Source: Flexivirga oryzae
GTDB taxonomy: Bacteria; Actinomycetota; Actinomycetes; Actinomycetales; Dermatophilaceae
Length of the DNA: 64,000 bases
NCBI RefSeq assembly: GCF_014190805.1
Contig: NZ_JACHVQ010000001.1
Span: 2,046,001-2,110,000, forward strand
Reading direction: 5' to 3'
Shown here one piece after another: positions 1 to 8,273 of the stretch. The stretch's first letter is position 1, and every line of letters starts with the position of its first letter. A program made the position numbers and the translations under genes. Below the pieces are notes generated by a model. It ran no database searches, was not told where the DNA came from, and saw only the letters and a program-made list of their open reading frames with translations.

Positions 1-1
1 C

Positions 2-340
2 GAAGTCGACACGGCGATCGCGGTGGGGAGCGGCCACGTGCCCGTGCTCGCGACCCCACGGCTTATCGCCTGGCTGGAGGCGGCGACGGTCGAGGCCGCC
101 GCGCCATACCTGCGACCTGGCCAGACGACCGTGGGTATCTCGATCCGGGTCGATCACACCCGTGCCAGCGCCATCGGCACCCAGGTGGAGGTCTCAGCCG
201 ATGCGACACCCGATGACAGCGGTCGTCGAATCACCTTTCTCACCAAGGCGATCGACGATACCGGAGCATCTGTCGGCGGTGGGACGATCGTGCGTGCCGT
301 CGTCGACCGCGAGCACTTCCTCGCCGCGAACGCCCGCTGA
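2..340 (+). CDS. FlK-like hotdog thioesterase, 5' end outside the window
   Basis: The frame is open from base 2, so the gene starts upstream; 112 codons are visible, close to the usual 130 or so of this family. The protein looks like the fluoroacetyl-CoA-thioesterase (FlK)-type hotdog fold: the catalytic triad Thr, Glu, His is readable as LATP, WLEAAT and VDHTRAS in the expected order and spacing. Such proteins hydrolyse small acyl-CoA thioesters in the cytoplasm; the natural substrate cannot be told from sequence. It ends just before a minus-strand gene and does not obviously belong to the aromatic clusters further on. An in-frame GTG at 23 lies inside the conserved region and is unlikely to be the start. 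Confidence 0.75.
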   Translation, partial: EVDTAIAVGSGHVPVLATPRLIAWLEAATVEAAAPYLRPGQTTVGISIRVDHTRASAIGTQVEVSADATPDDSGRRITFLTKAIDDTGASVGGGTIVRAVVDREHFLAANAR

Positions 341-374
341 GTCCCTCAGGCCGCGACCAACAGCACGACCCGAC

Positions 375-1013
375 TCATCCGGACCACCAAAACCCGTGAC
401 CGCACTTACGCAGCAGATCCACCGCGAGCAGCTCGTCGAGGGCACGGAAGGTCCGGTACTTCGCGCCGGACGACACCGTGTGGTCCATCTCCAGGTCGTG
501 CATCGCACGCAGCAGGCAGGGCGTGTCGAGGTCGTCCACGAGAAACGCCGTGAACGTGGCGAGGTCGTGTGCGGGCGCCGGCGGCTGGTCCTTCCACCCG
601 GACATCTTGAATCGCCAGCGTTCCAGGGTCTCGAACGCTCGACGCAACCGCGCCGGAGACAGCGCAGCCGTTTCACCGGGACGAAACCGCAGCAGCGCCA
701 CGCGTATTGCGAGAGGGTCGTGTGTGTCGATCCAGTGCGTCTGCGCAGCGTTCCAACGATCCGGTTGCACACGTCCGATCGTGATCACCCGCTCCCCCGC
801 CCTTGACCGGCTGCCTTCGGGTGCCACCAACACTCTTGTGCCGACGCCACCCGGCGGTCCGACCCGTGCGATCAGCCGCCGCTTCACGTCGGCAACCACG
901 TCCACGCGCGCCGCTAGCAGCGGCGTGTCCTCCAACCCGTCCAGAGCCACGCGCACTGGTTCATCGTTGTTGCACCTGGCAGCAACGCGAACAGAGCGGA
1001 GTCGCGACAGCAT
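375..1013 (-). CDS. Hypothetical protein downstream of the hyfB remnant
   Basis: A 212-residue reading frame starting at ATG 1013, eight bases after the hyfB-like gene stops. I do not recognise a family. It has no signal peptide or membrane helix, is rich in Arg, Asp and Leu, and ends with Trp-Trp-Ser-Gly. In intact formate-hydrogenlyase-like loci this place is normally held by a hycD-type membrane subunit, so this is either an accessory gene of the locus or sequence brought next to it by deletion. The longer open frame reaching back to 1511 is antisense-like run-through over the hyfB tail, so I used the ATG at 1013. Given the decay around it, it may not be expressed. Confidence 0.5.
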   Translation of the reverse strand: MLSRLRSVRVAARCNNDEPVRVALDGLEDTPLLAARVDVVADVKRRLIARVGPPGGVGTRVLVAPEGSRSRAGERVITIGRVQPDRWNAAQTHWIDTHDPLAIRVALLRFRPGETAALSPARLRRAFETLERWRFKMSGWKDQPPAPAHDLATFTAFLVDDLDTPCLLRAMHDLEMDHTVSSGAKYRTFRALDELLAVDLLRKCGHGFWWSG

Positions 1014-1021
1014 GGTCTGCG

Positions 1022-2515
1022 TCAGTACCAGAACGTCACAACGCTCATTGCGGCCACTACCGCGATCAGCATGTACGCGAGGTAGGCGTCGAGCCGACCG
1101 GACTGGAGCCGTTGCGCAAGGCGGCCGAGCCGGCGCAGCCGAGTCCACAGCGGCGCGTAGCCGTAGCGCTCGACCACCGTCACCTCGCGTCGCAACGGGC
1201 GAACCATCCCCTCGGTGACAGAGTCTGCCCGCTCCGCCGTCTCGATCGGCGCAGTGCTGTCGGCGCTGAGCAACATGGTCGCGAGCACCCGGCGCATCGG
1301 ATTTGCGAACGAGAACGAGGTATAACCGCCCTGCCGCTCGACGCCCGGTGATCCCGAGCTCCACACCGGGGCCCGGCGCACCTGCCAAACCGACCGGCCG
1401 GCGACTGCTGCGACGAGAAGCAACACGGCGACGCACATCAACGGGATCTCCACCCACAACTTGCCCGGAGAAAGCGCAGAGAATCCCGAATACACCGGCT
1501 GGACAACCCAACCCGGCGCATTCGCCGACTTCCCGGTGTCACCCACCATTTGCTGCAGTCCCCCGGCGATGAAGCTGAACTCCCAGTGCGCGGCGGCCGA
1601 AACCCCGAGGCACGCCGCGCAGAGCGCGCCGATCGCCACCCGATACGCCGGGGATCGGTCGGTACGCGGTGTCGCCCGTGTCCTGCTCGCGTCGCCGTAT
1701 GCCGTCAGTGCGACCACGCGGACGAACGTCAGACCGGCAACTCCAATAGTGAGCGCCACCAACGATCCTCCGAATGCGGCCCGTAGAAGCCGGCGTTGAC
1801 CGCGACGCCGGCGAGTAACGCCCGAGCGGGCGCGGGCGCCGCAGCGTAGGTCGGCGGCAACCACACCTGGACCGGCAGCAGCCCGACCTTCACGGCAAAT
1901 GCGATGAGCAGCAACACATATGCGGCGTCCCGGGCACCGCTCCCCGGGACGCCGGACCAACTGGCCAGACTCAAGGACCCACTGGCCGAGGACAGGAGCA
2001 AACCCCCCCACCAGCAGCGCCGAACCGCTGAACTTTCCGAATGATGCGGCCCGCAACGCCGCATCACCGCGGCCCGGCAGTGACCGCTCCAGGTTGGTGG
2101 TCAGGTAGAACGTGAACGTCAACCCCTCCCAACCGACGAGCAACGCGAAGAGGTTCTGCGCCGTGAGGACGATCACGACGGAAGCCAACAGCGCTGCGAT
2201 CAGTGCCGGAAGCGACTGACGACCGTGCCGCGAGCCCGCGGATGCCGCGACACAGAGCGGTACAGCGAGGCCGAAGCAGATCACCAGCAGCATTCCGGAC
2301 AGGTGATCAGCGCCCAGGTCGATACCCGCAGGTGCGCCGAGGGACACCGCGATCGAGTGGGTGTTGCCCGCCATCGCTGTTGCCCCGGCAACCACGGCGA
2401 TCACACCGCCCACCGCCAGGACCGCCCAGCCGATGCGTTGCGCAATCGTGGCACGCCCGCGCCACAGGCAACTCAGCGCAGCGAGAGCGAAGACGATCAG
2501 GGCACACACGATCAT
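1022..2515 (-). pseudogene. hyfB: Decayed hyfB-like proton-translocating subunit
   Basis: Membrane subunit of the NuoL/HyfB antiporter family, homologous to the large subunit of group-4 hydrogenase / formate-hydrogenlyase-like complexes. The N-terminal part (2515 to about 2010) and the C-terminal part (about 1775 to 1022) share one frame. Between them the true continuation (reading KVGLLPVQVWLPPTYAAAP, then GVAVNAGFYG) is in another frame. The switch falls at a run of seven C on the plus strand (2003-2009), where dropping one base restores the frame. At about 1770-1780 the coding jumps from GFYG to FGGSLVALTIG, whereas relatives carry roughly 200 more residues of membrane helices there (from memory). 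One frameshift plus one internal deletion make it non-functional. Its ATG overlaps the stop of the hycG-like gene (ATGA). Confidence 0.8.
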
Positions 2516-3084
2516 TGCGGGCCACCTGGTATCCGACCGAGTGCAAGGAGTATGCCGTGCAGCAGCGCGAAAGGCGGCGCAGGTGCTCCTGGGATGAAGA
2601 CGTCCACTTCCAGCAGCCGGCCCACCCCCATGTCCGGACCCACCAGGCCGCCGCTGATCGCATCTGTTCCGGTGGCGACGACCACCACGGGCTCCGGCAT
2701 CGCCGCACGGGTCCGCGCGAGCGGCAGGATCATCCCGGGTGCGCCGATGCCGGTGATCAGCAGGATGTCCGCGTGCCGTGGGCTTGCGGTGAAGAAGATC
2801 CCCAGACGATGGACGTCATACACCGGATTCAGCAGCGCGCGAACCTCCCACTCGTCACTACCGTCCGAGCCCGCGTCGACGTGTCGGATATGAACCGATC
2901 GGCGCAGCGCCCTCGTACGTGCGGCGATGTCTGTGTGGAGTCCGAAAACGTCCTCTTGTCGCTCGCGGCCCACGATCAGCGTCTCCCGGTCGCCGGCGGC
3001 CACATCGCTCCCCCGACGCCACTGAAACATGTCGGGGCGACGCTCCACGCAGCGCCCGCAGCCGATGCATCGGCCGCGGTCTAG
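2512..3084 (-). pseudogene. hycG: 3' part of hycG/nuoB-like gene split by an IS element
   Basis: This segment encodes a ferredoxin-type motif CIGCGRC followed by a NuoB/HycG-like domain with the typical PRHADILL and GRLLEVDVFIPG stretches, ending just inside the start of hyfB. It joins the segment at 4936-5140: removing the IS and one CTAG copy rebuilds one continuous frame of 257 codons across a Phe-Leu-Asp-Arg junction. The cysteines that hold the [4Fe-4S] N2 cluster in this family are missing: the usual CNGCE motif reads SDGSDE, and the later cysteine positions read GTDAIS and IPGAP. So the protein would probably have lacked that cluster even before the insertion. Confidence 0.85.
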
Positions 3085-3100
3085 GTCGCTGGTGTTTTTC
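3085..3100 (+). repeat. Left terminal inverted repeat of the IS
   Basis: GTCGCTGGTGTTTTTC, next to target duplication CTAG at 3081-3084. It pairs with the right end at 4920-4935 with four mismatches. Confidence 0.8.
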
Positions 3101-3150
3101 GTGGCGTGGCGGTCCGTGTTGCTTGGTGCTGGGTTCGGGAGGATTGGCCT

Positions 3151-4743
3151 GTGACGTTGGGAGTGACTCCGAGCCAGGCTGATTTGTTCCGTTCGACGAC
3201 CGCGTTCTGCGAGCCGCGGATCGGCGAAGACTCGATCTACGGGTTGTTGCACCGGCAGTGCCACCGGTTGTTCCCGGACGAGATGTTCGCGGACTTGTTC
3301 ACCGATGTTGGTCGCCGGTCGGTACCGCCGATGATCGTGGCGGTGGTGATGGTGTTGCAACGTTTCGAGGGGTGCAGTGACCGGGAAGCGGTCGACCGGT
3401 TCGCGTTCGACGCCCGGTGGAAGTACGCGGCGGGCGGGCTGGACTTCGATTACCCGGGATTCGTGCACACGGTGCTGGTTGATATGCGGGCCCGGCTGGC
3501 CGCCTCGGATGCGCCGGACCGGATCTTCGATGCCGTGCTGCAGGTGGCCAAGGCTGCCGGACTGGTCGGGCGTAAACGGGTGCTGGACTCCACCCCGTTG
3601 TATGACGCGGTCGCCACGATGGACACGGTCACGTTGATCCGGTCGGCGATCCGTGGGCTGCTCAAGGCGTGTGATGCGCAGTTGGGGGCGCGGGTCCGGG
3701 ACGTGCTGGCCCGTGATGATGACTACGTGGGCGCGGGGAAACCGGCCTGTGACTGGGACGACCAGGTCGCCCGGGCGGTGTTGGTCGATGAGTTGGCTCG
3801 GGACGGGATGGCCGCCCTGGCCGTGTTGGAGGGGCGGACGGTCAGTGAACCGGTGGCCGCGGCGGGGCAGTTGCTGGCCACCGTGCTGGGGCAGGACCTG
3901 GAACAAGACGCTGACGGGGTGTTCGCGATCGCGCGGCGGGTCGCCAAGGATCGGGTGATCTCCACGGTCGACCCGCAGGCCCGGCACGGGCACAAGACCG
4001 CCGCACGCTCCTTCGACGGGTACAAGGGGCACCTGGGCCTCGACCCGGACAGTGAGATCATCACCGCTACCGGCGTGACCCCGGGCAACACCGGTGATGC
4101 CGCGGCCGCACAAGACCTGATCGCTGATCTCCTCGACACCGACGATCACGATGCCGGCGATCACGGCGACGCGGATGAGCCTGGCGTGTATGGGGATAAC
4201 GCGTACGGGACTGGGCCGATCCACGACTTGCTGGAGGCTGCCGGGATCGATGACAAGTGCAAGACCCAGTCGCCGTCCAATACTGGTGGCCTGTTCGCCA
4301 AGGACGAGTTCGAGGTGGACTTGGACGCTGACACGGTGACCTGCCCGGCGGGGCAAGTCTCGCCGATCCGGCGCGGGAAGGGTGGTGCCGGCACGGCACG
4401 TTTCGGGGCGGCGTGTGCCGAGTGCCCGCTACGGGAGCAGTGCACTACCTCCGCGAAGGGCCGCACCATCAAGGTCGGCGCCTATGAACGGCAGCTGACC
4501 GATGCCCGCGGGCGGCAACAGGACCCGGGATGGGTGGCCGACTACCGGGCTACCCGCCCGAAGGTCGAACGCAAGATCGGGCACCTGATGCGCCGCAAGC
4601 ACGGCGGGCGCAGGGCACGGGTCCGCGGCACGACGAAGGTTGCCGCTGACTTCTCCCTGCTGGCCGCCGCGGTCAACCTCGTACGCCTGAGTGTGCTCGC
4701 CGTGACGTTCACGACCGGTCAAGGATGGGCAGCGACCGCCTGA
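3151..4743 (+). CDS. IS1182-family DDE transposase
   Basis: A 530-residue transposase with an N-terminal DUF772-type region and a DDE catalytic domain. The three acidic residues are visible in LDSTPLYD, VYGDNAYG and KVERKIGH, and a four-cysteine patch (CPAG, CAECPLREQC) lies before the last one, as usual in this family. I chose GTG 3151 because a good ribosome site (GGGAGGA, 3137-3143) lies eight bases upstream; the frame stays open upstream to 3106, but that stretch is poor in family features. The full length and intact catalytic residues suggest an active element. Confidence 0.9.
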   Translation: MTLGVTPSQADLFRSTTAFCEPRIGEDSIYGLLHRQCHRLFPDEMFADLFTDVGRRSVPPMIVAVVMVLQRFEGCSDREAVDRFAFDARWKYAAGGLDFDYPGFVHTVLVDMRARLAASDAPDRIFDAVLQVAKAAGLVGRKRVLDSTPLYDAVATMDTVTLIRSAIRGLLKACDAQLGARVRDVLARDDDYVGAGKPACDWDDQVARAVLVDELARDGMAALAVLEGRTVSEPVAAAGQLLATVLGQDLEQDADGVFAIARRVAKDRVISTVDPQARHGHKTAARSFDGYKGHLGLDPDSEIITATGVTPGNTGDAAAAQDLIADLLDTDDHDAGDHGDADEPGVYGDNAYGTGPIHDLLEAAGIDDKCKTQSPSNTGGLFAKDEFEVDLDADTVTCPAGQVSPIRRGKGGAGTARFGAACAECPLREQCTTSAKGRTIKVGAYERQLTDARGRQQDPGWVADYRATRPKVERKIGHLMRRKHGGRRARVRGTTKVAADFSLLAAAVNLVRLSVLAVTFTTGQGWAATA

Positions 4744-4919
4744 TAACACCAGGATCAGACTCGAAACCCCTTACCTGGCCGTCATATCCGCCCTCAAGCC
4801 GGCGTACTCGACTGGCCAGCGTCATCAGTCCCGCCCGGCGACCAGCCGCGCTCGGCCAGCCTCAGCCCCACGCGGTGACCTGATCTACCCCAGCCGACCA
4901 TCCTCACCCACACGCAGCT

Positions 4920-4935
4920 GTTCAACACCAGCCAC
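4920..4935 (-). repeat. Right terminal inverted repeat of the IS
   Basis: The reverse complement reads GTGGCTGGTGTTGAAC, followed outside by target duplication CTAG (4936-4939). Confidence 0.8.
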
Positions 4936-5140
4936 CTAGGAAGACGTTGCCGGCCAGGTCCGTTCCGATCGCGCCCGTTGGGCACAGCGATGCAACGGAA
5001 GCGCGCTCGCCTTGTTCCGGAACGCCGGCGACCGGCGCCGGCGCCACGGCGAAATCGTCGAAGTAGCGGTCCGTACGTGCCGGCCACCGGGAAGTAACTA
5101 CCCCATCCGCCATACCGCGCAAGAACCACGGCACTCTCAC
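4936..5140 (-). pseudogene. hycG: 5' part of hycG/nuoB-like gene
   Basis: Start of the gene whose 3' part is at 2512-3084. It begins with GTG at 5140, which overlaps the TGA of the hycE remnant (GTGA), and reads VRVPWFLRGMADGVVTSRWP, the characteristic start of ferredoxin-fused HycG proteins, then a SLCPTGAI cysteine motif. The frame is cut after residue 68 by the IS element. The overlapping stop and start show that hycE, hycG and hyfB were one operon on the minus strand. Confidence 0.8.
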
Positions 5141-5730
5141 ATCGCCACCCCCGCGTAAGACAGGCCGAAGCTGGCCTCGATGAAACCGAGATCGGTGAAA
5201 ACATCCCCGTGAAAAGCGTTGTGCAACAGCACCAAATCGTGGAACGAGGCGCTCCGTGCGAAGCAGCGGACAACCCGACCGTCACGGATGGTGACACTGT
5301 GCAGGACCTCACCCGCGGCGGACTCGGCGACGCCCAGATGCGTGCCGTCGACCGCCGGTGCCCGCACTCCGAAGACGGGCTCGATGTCGGTCAACCGGTC
5401 CGCGGCTTCCCCGAAGAGTTCGGCCGACTGGGTCACCTCCGCCTCCCGGACGCGCAACCGCGCCAGCGCGTCGGTCACGGTGCTGGTAGGCACGATGATG
5501 GGTGCGAGATCCGGGTAGCCGTCATACGGACGCCATACCCGATCGTCCAGGTCCACGCCGCTGGCTCGACCTACCGGCCCCACGGCCCCGTGCCGGTGGG
5601 CGAGATCGGTGTCGAGCCGTCCGGTCGTTCGAAGCCGGTCCAGGAAGGAGGCCGATGCGTTCAGCGCCGACAGGTCCGCGCTGATCCGGCGATGCAACGC
5701 ACGAACACGGTGCGCGATCTCGGCAGGTTG
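5137..5730 (-). pseudogene. hycE: C-terminal remnant of hycE-like hydrogenase large subunit
   Basis: The last 200 or so residues of a HycE / NuoD-like subunit are readable, from about base 5730 down to the stop at 5137. Recognisable family stretches are VGRASGVDLDDRVW, DALARLRVREAEVTQSAELF and the C-terminal TDLGFIEASFGLSYAG. Nothing upstream of about 5735 on this strand resembles the N-terminal half; instead a truncated MFS gene begins there on the other strand. The gene was therefore cut by a deletion whose joint lies at about 5730-5756. Its product would have been the catalytic or quinone-facing large subunit of the complex. Confidence 0.75.
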
Positions 5731-5740
5731 AATTCGTAAG

Positions 5741-6481
5741 CCGCACGGCGGCGAACGTCTTGGCTTCGCCGTGCTCGCCATACCCGCGGCGCTCACGCTG
5801 CTCTCCCTGATCGTCACCTGGCGAACGTTTCCGCACCCCGGCGAACTCGAAACAGTCTCACCACCACCCCTGCACGAGCACGCCACGTTTCCCTCATCGT
5901 TCTGGTGGTACCTCGCCGCCATGAGCCTGGTCGCGATCGGCTACGCGGACTGGCCACTCATCGCGTTGCACGTCAGTCGGCACCACCTGGTGAGCGCAGA
6001 CCTGGCCCCTGTGCTCTACGCGGTGGCGATGGCCGCCGAGGCCGTCGCCGCGCTCATGCTCGGCAAGCTGTTCGACCGTGTCGGGTTGCTCGCCGTGTTC
6101 GCCGTGACCGTCCTCACCGCCGCATACGCTCCGCTGGTCTTCCTCGGCGGGCTCCCGTTGGTCGTTGCCGGCGCCCTCGTCTGGGGACCCCGAATGGCCG
6201 CACAGGAGTCGGTCATCAAGGCGGTCATCACCGCGATCGTCCCGGCCGATCGCCGTGCCTCGGCCTACGGACTGTTCGACACCGGCTTCGGCATCGCCTG
6301 GTTCGGTGGCAGCATCCTGCTCGGTCTGCTCTACGACACTTCGCTGACCGCACTCGCGATCGTGTCCGCAGCGGTACAGGTCGCCGCGCTACCGCTGATC
6401 GTCCTCACCCGTCACCGCGTCGGACCAGACCTGGCACGCCGCGCAGTCCCGTCCCACGATCAGCCTGATCGCGGGTGGTGA
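5741..6481 (+). pseudogene. MFS transporter, C-terminal half only
   Basis: Encodes about 240 residues with roughly six membrane helices, corresponding to the second half of a major facilitator transporter. The frame begins within RLGFAVLAIPAALTLL, a mid-protein region in this family, then the cytoplasmic HPGELE, then helices 7-12. A stop codon at 5729-5731 closes the frame upstream, and no signal for the first six helices exists. The missing half was lost at the same joint that beheaded the hycE remnant. A GTG at 5771 could start translation, but a half transporter is unlikely to work. Confidence 0.7.
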
Positions 6482-6491
6482 CCCACGTGCG

Positions 6492-6704
6492 CTACTCCTC
6501 CTCGATGCGGAAACCGAGCTTCACGGTCACCTGCCAGTGCGCGACCTTGTCGTCCTCGATCTGGCCGCGGACGTTCTGAACCTCGAACCAATCGAGGTTG
6601 CGGACGGTGTTGCCCGCCCGGGCGATCGCATTGTTGACGGCACCCTCGATGCCGTCCGGTGACGTTCCGACAATCTCCGACAGGCCGTAGGCGTGATTTG
6701 CCAT
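6492..6704 (-). CDS. Dodecin family flavin-binding protein
   Basis: A 70-residue protein with the dodecin signature: SEIVGTSPDGIEGAVNNAI, then a central NLDWFEVQNVRGQIEDD, then a strand ending KLGFRIEEE. Dodecins assemble into hollow 12-mers that store or buffer FMN or riboflavin-type flavins; the Trp in LDWFEV is the conserved flavin-stacking residue. It lies 81 bases after the cre aldehyde dehydrogenase, in the same direction, so it may be read from the cre transcript. A flavin store would suit a cluster with an FAD-dependent ferredoxin reductase. Function is known for the family only. Confidence 0.9.
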   Translation of the reverse strand: MANHAYGLSEIVGTSPDGIEGAVNNAIARAGNTVRNLDWFEVQNVRGQIEDDKVAHWQVTVKLGFRIEEE

Positions 6705-6785
6705 GAGGTGCTCCGTTCACGAGTCTCGGGTGCTCCGGTGCGGCTCATTCTGTCCCGCGGCGGGTTGCCCGTCCAGAGCAGTCCG

Positions 6786-8273
6786 TCAGGCGACCCGTCG
6801 ATGGATCGATTTGTACGTCACGTACTGCGACAGTCCCTCGATGCCGTACTCCACGCCCAGGCCGGAGTCGTGACGGCCCCCGAAGGGTGCGTTGTGGTTG
6901 GACCGGAAGAAGTTGAGGCCGACCGACCCGGTGTCCATCCGCTCCGCAACCCGCTGCGCTGCAACGGGATCCGTCGAGAAGACCAGGCCGCCGAGACCGA
7001 ACGACGTGTCGTTGGCGAGCGCGACGGCTTCGTCGAGTTCGTCATACCGCAGCACGCTCACGACGGGTCCGAAGATCTCCTCCCGGGAGATGCGCATGTC
7101 CGGTGTCACGTCCGCGAAGACCGTCGGCTCGATGAACCAGCCACCGGAGCTGTCCGCCGCCCGCCCACCGGTCGTGGCCCGCGCGCCTTCGGCATGGGCG
7201 GAGTCCAGGTAGCCCCGCACGACATCGAACTGCTGCCGGGACGCCATCGGGCCGAAGACCGTGTCGTCCTCGAACGGGTCACCCTGCGGTGCTGCCGCTA
7301 CGGTTCGCGTGACCATGTCGACGACCTCGTCGTAGCGCGACGACGGCGCGAGGATCCGGGTCGAGATGTAGCAGGTCTGGCCGGTGTTGCGCATGCAGCT
7401 GCGGATCAGGACCGAGGACAGCTGGTCCAGGTCGGCGTCAGGGAGCACGATCGCGGAGGACTTGCCGCCCAGTTCGAGCGTCACCGGGCGCAGCAACTCG
7501 CCACACGCAGCAGCGATCCGGCGACCGACGGGCGTCGAGCCGGTGAACGCGACCTTTGCCGTGAGCGGATGGCGCACCAGACGGTCTCCAACATCGCCGC
7601 CTCCCGTGACCAGGTTGACGACTCCCGCCGGGACACCGGCCGTGGCACAGGCCTCCACGACGAAGCGGATCGACAGCGAGGTGCTGGGTGCCGGCTTCAG
7701 CACGACGGTGCAACCGGCGAGCAGTGCGGGCGCGAGCTTCACCACCATCAGGTTGATCGGGAAGTTCCACGGCGCGATCAACACGCAGGGACCGACCGGA
7801 TCCTTGCGGACCACGCTCTCCGCGTGCTCCGCGGGGAAGGCGCGCACATCGTCCTGCTCCAGCCAGGGCGCCAGTCCGGCGACGTGCCGCAGGATCCCCG
7901 CCGCGTTGGCGGCTGCGCCCCTCGTCTCGCTGATGGGTGAGCCGTTCTCGAGTGTGTTGGTCACCGCCATCTCCGCTGCGCGCAGCTCCACCTCGTCGGC
8001 GATCCGAAGGAGCAGCGCTGCACGCTCGGAAGGGGTGGATCGGGCCCACGGCCCGTCACGGAAGGCGCGATCCGCCGCCGTCATCGCAGCATCCACGTCC
8101 GCCGCCGAGCAGTCCGGCACCGAACCCCATTCCTGGCCGGTCGCGGGGTCGATCTGCGCCAGCCGCTGCGCTGCGGTCGAGCGGCGCCATTCGCCGTCGA
8201 CGAAGAAGTCGTCCGTGTGCGTCCAGCGGGACCGTGGCCGTGAGCCCAGCGCCGACGCCTGCACCGCACTCAT
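6786..8273 (-). CDS. Aldehyde dehydrogenase of the cre (p-cresol) cluster
   Basis: A 495-residue NAD(P)-dependent aldehyde dehydrogenase. Visible motifs are APWNFPINL (substrate and cofactor channel), FTGSTPVG (Rossmann loop), ELGGKSS (general-base Glu) and NTGQTCYIS with the nucleophilic Cys. It should oxidise the aromatic aldehyde intermediate (4-formylphenyl phosphate or 4-hydroxybenzaldehyde) to the acid. Its ATG at 8273 overlaps the stop of the HD phosphohydrolase gene (ATGA), so it is the last core gene of the cre operon. C. glutamicum has a dehydrogenase pair CreC/CreG; I cannot tell which letter applies here, so no symbol is given. Confidence 0.85.
   Translation of the reverse strand: MSAVQASALGSRPRSRWTHTDDFFVDGEWRRSTAAQRLAQIDPATGQEWGSVPDCSAADVDAAMTAADRAFRDGPWARSTPSERAALLLRIADEVELRAAEMAVTNTLENGSPISETRGAAANAAGILRHVAGLAPWLEQDDVRAFPAEHAESVVRKDPVGPCVLIAPWNFPINLMVVKLAPALLAGCTVVLKPAPSTSLSIRFVVEACATAGVPAGVVNLVTGGGDVGDRLVRHPLTAKVAFTGSTPVGRRIAAACGELLRPVTLELGGKSSAIVLPDADLDQLSSVLIRSCMRNTGQTCYISTRILAPSSRYDEVVDMVTRTVAAAPQGDPFEDDTVFGPMASRQQFDVVRGYLDSAHAEGARATTGGRAADSSGGWFIEPTVFADVTPDMRISREEIFGPVVSVLRYDELDEAVALANDTSFGLGGLVFSTDPVAAQRVAERMDTGSVGLNFFRSNHNAPFGGRHDSGLGVEYGIEGLSQYVTYKSIHRRVA

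Larger units (their letters stand above)
3085..4935 (+). mobile_element. IS1182-family insertion sequence, 1851 bp
   Basis: The ends can be read exactly. The left end GTCGCTGGTGTTTTTC and the reverse complement of the right end, GTGGCTGGTGTTGAAC, match at 12 of 16 positions. Both ends are flanked by the same 4-bp CTAG (3081-3084 and 4936-4939), the target-site duplication. The element holds one transposase gene with about 65 bases before it and about 190 after it. It sits in the hycG-like gene, whose frame closes perfectly if the element and one CTAG are removed, so the insertion has not been followed by rearrangement at its ends. Confidence 0.9.

Noticed and set aside
1014..1511. Upstream extension of the 375-1013 frame
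   Set aside because: It is overlapped by the well-recognised hyfB C-terminus on the same strand and has low-complexity Arg/Gly/Ala composition.
3085..4356. Long minus-strand open frame through the transposase
   Set aside because: It is the antisense of the transposase joined to the real hycG 3' part; residues are of the random high-GC type.
4744..4919. Possible small gene in the IS right end
   Set aside because: The minus-strand frame across 4794-5312 runs through both IS and hycG in the wrong frame and shows no protein-like pattern.
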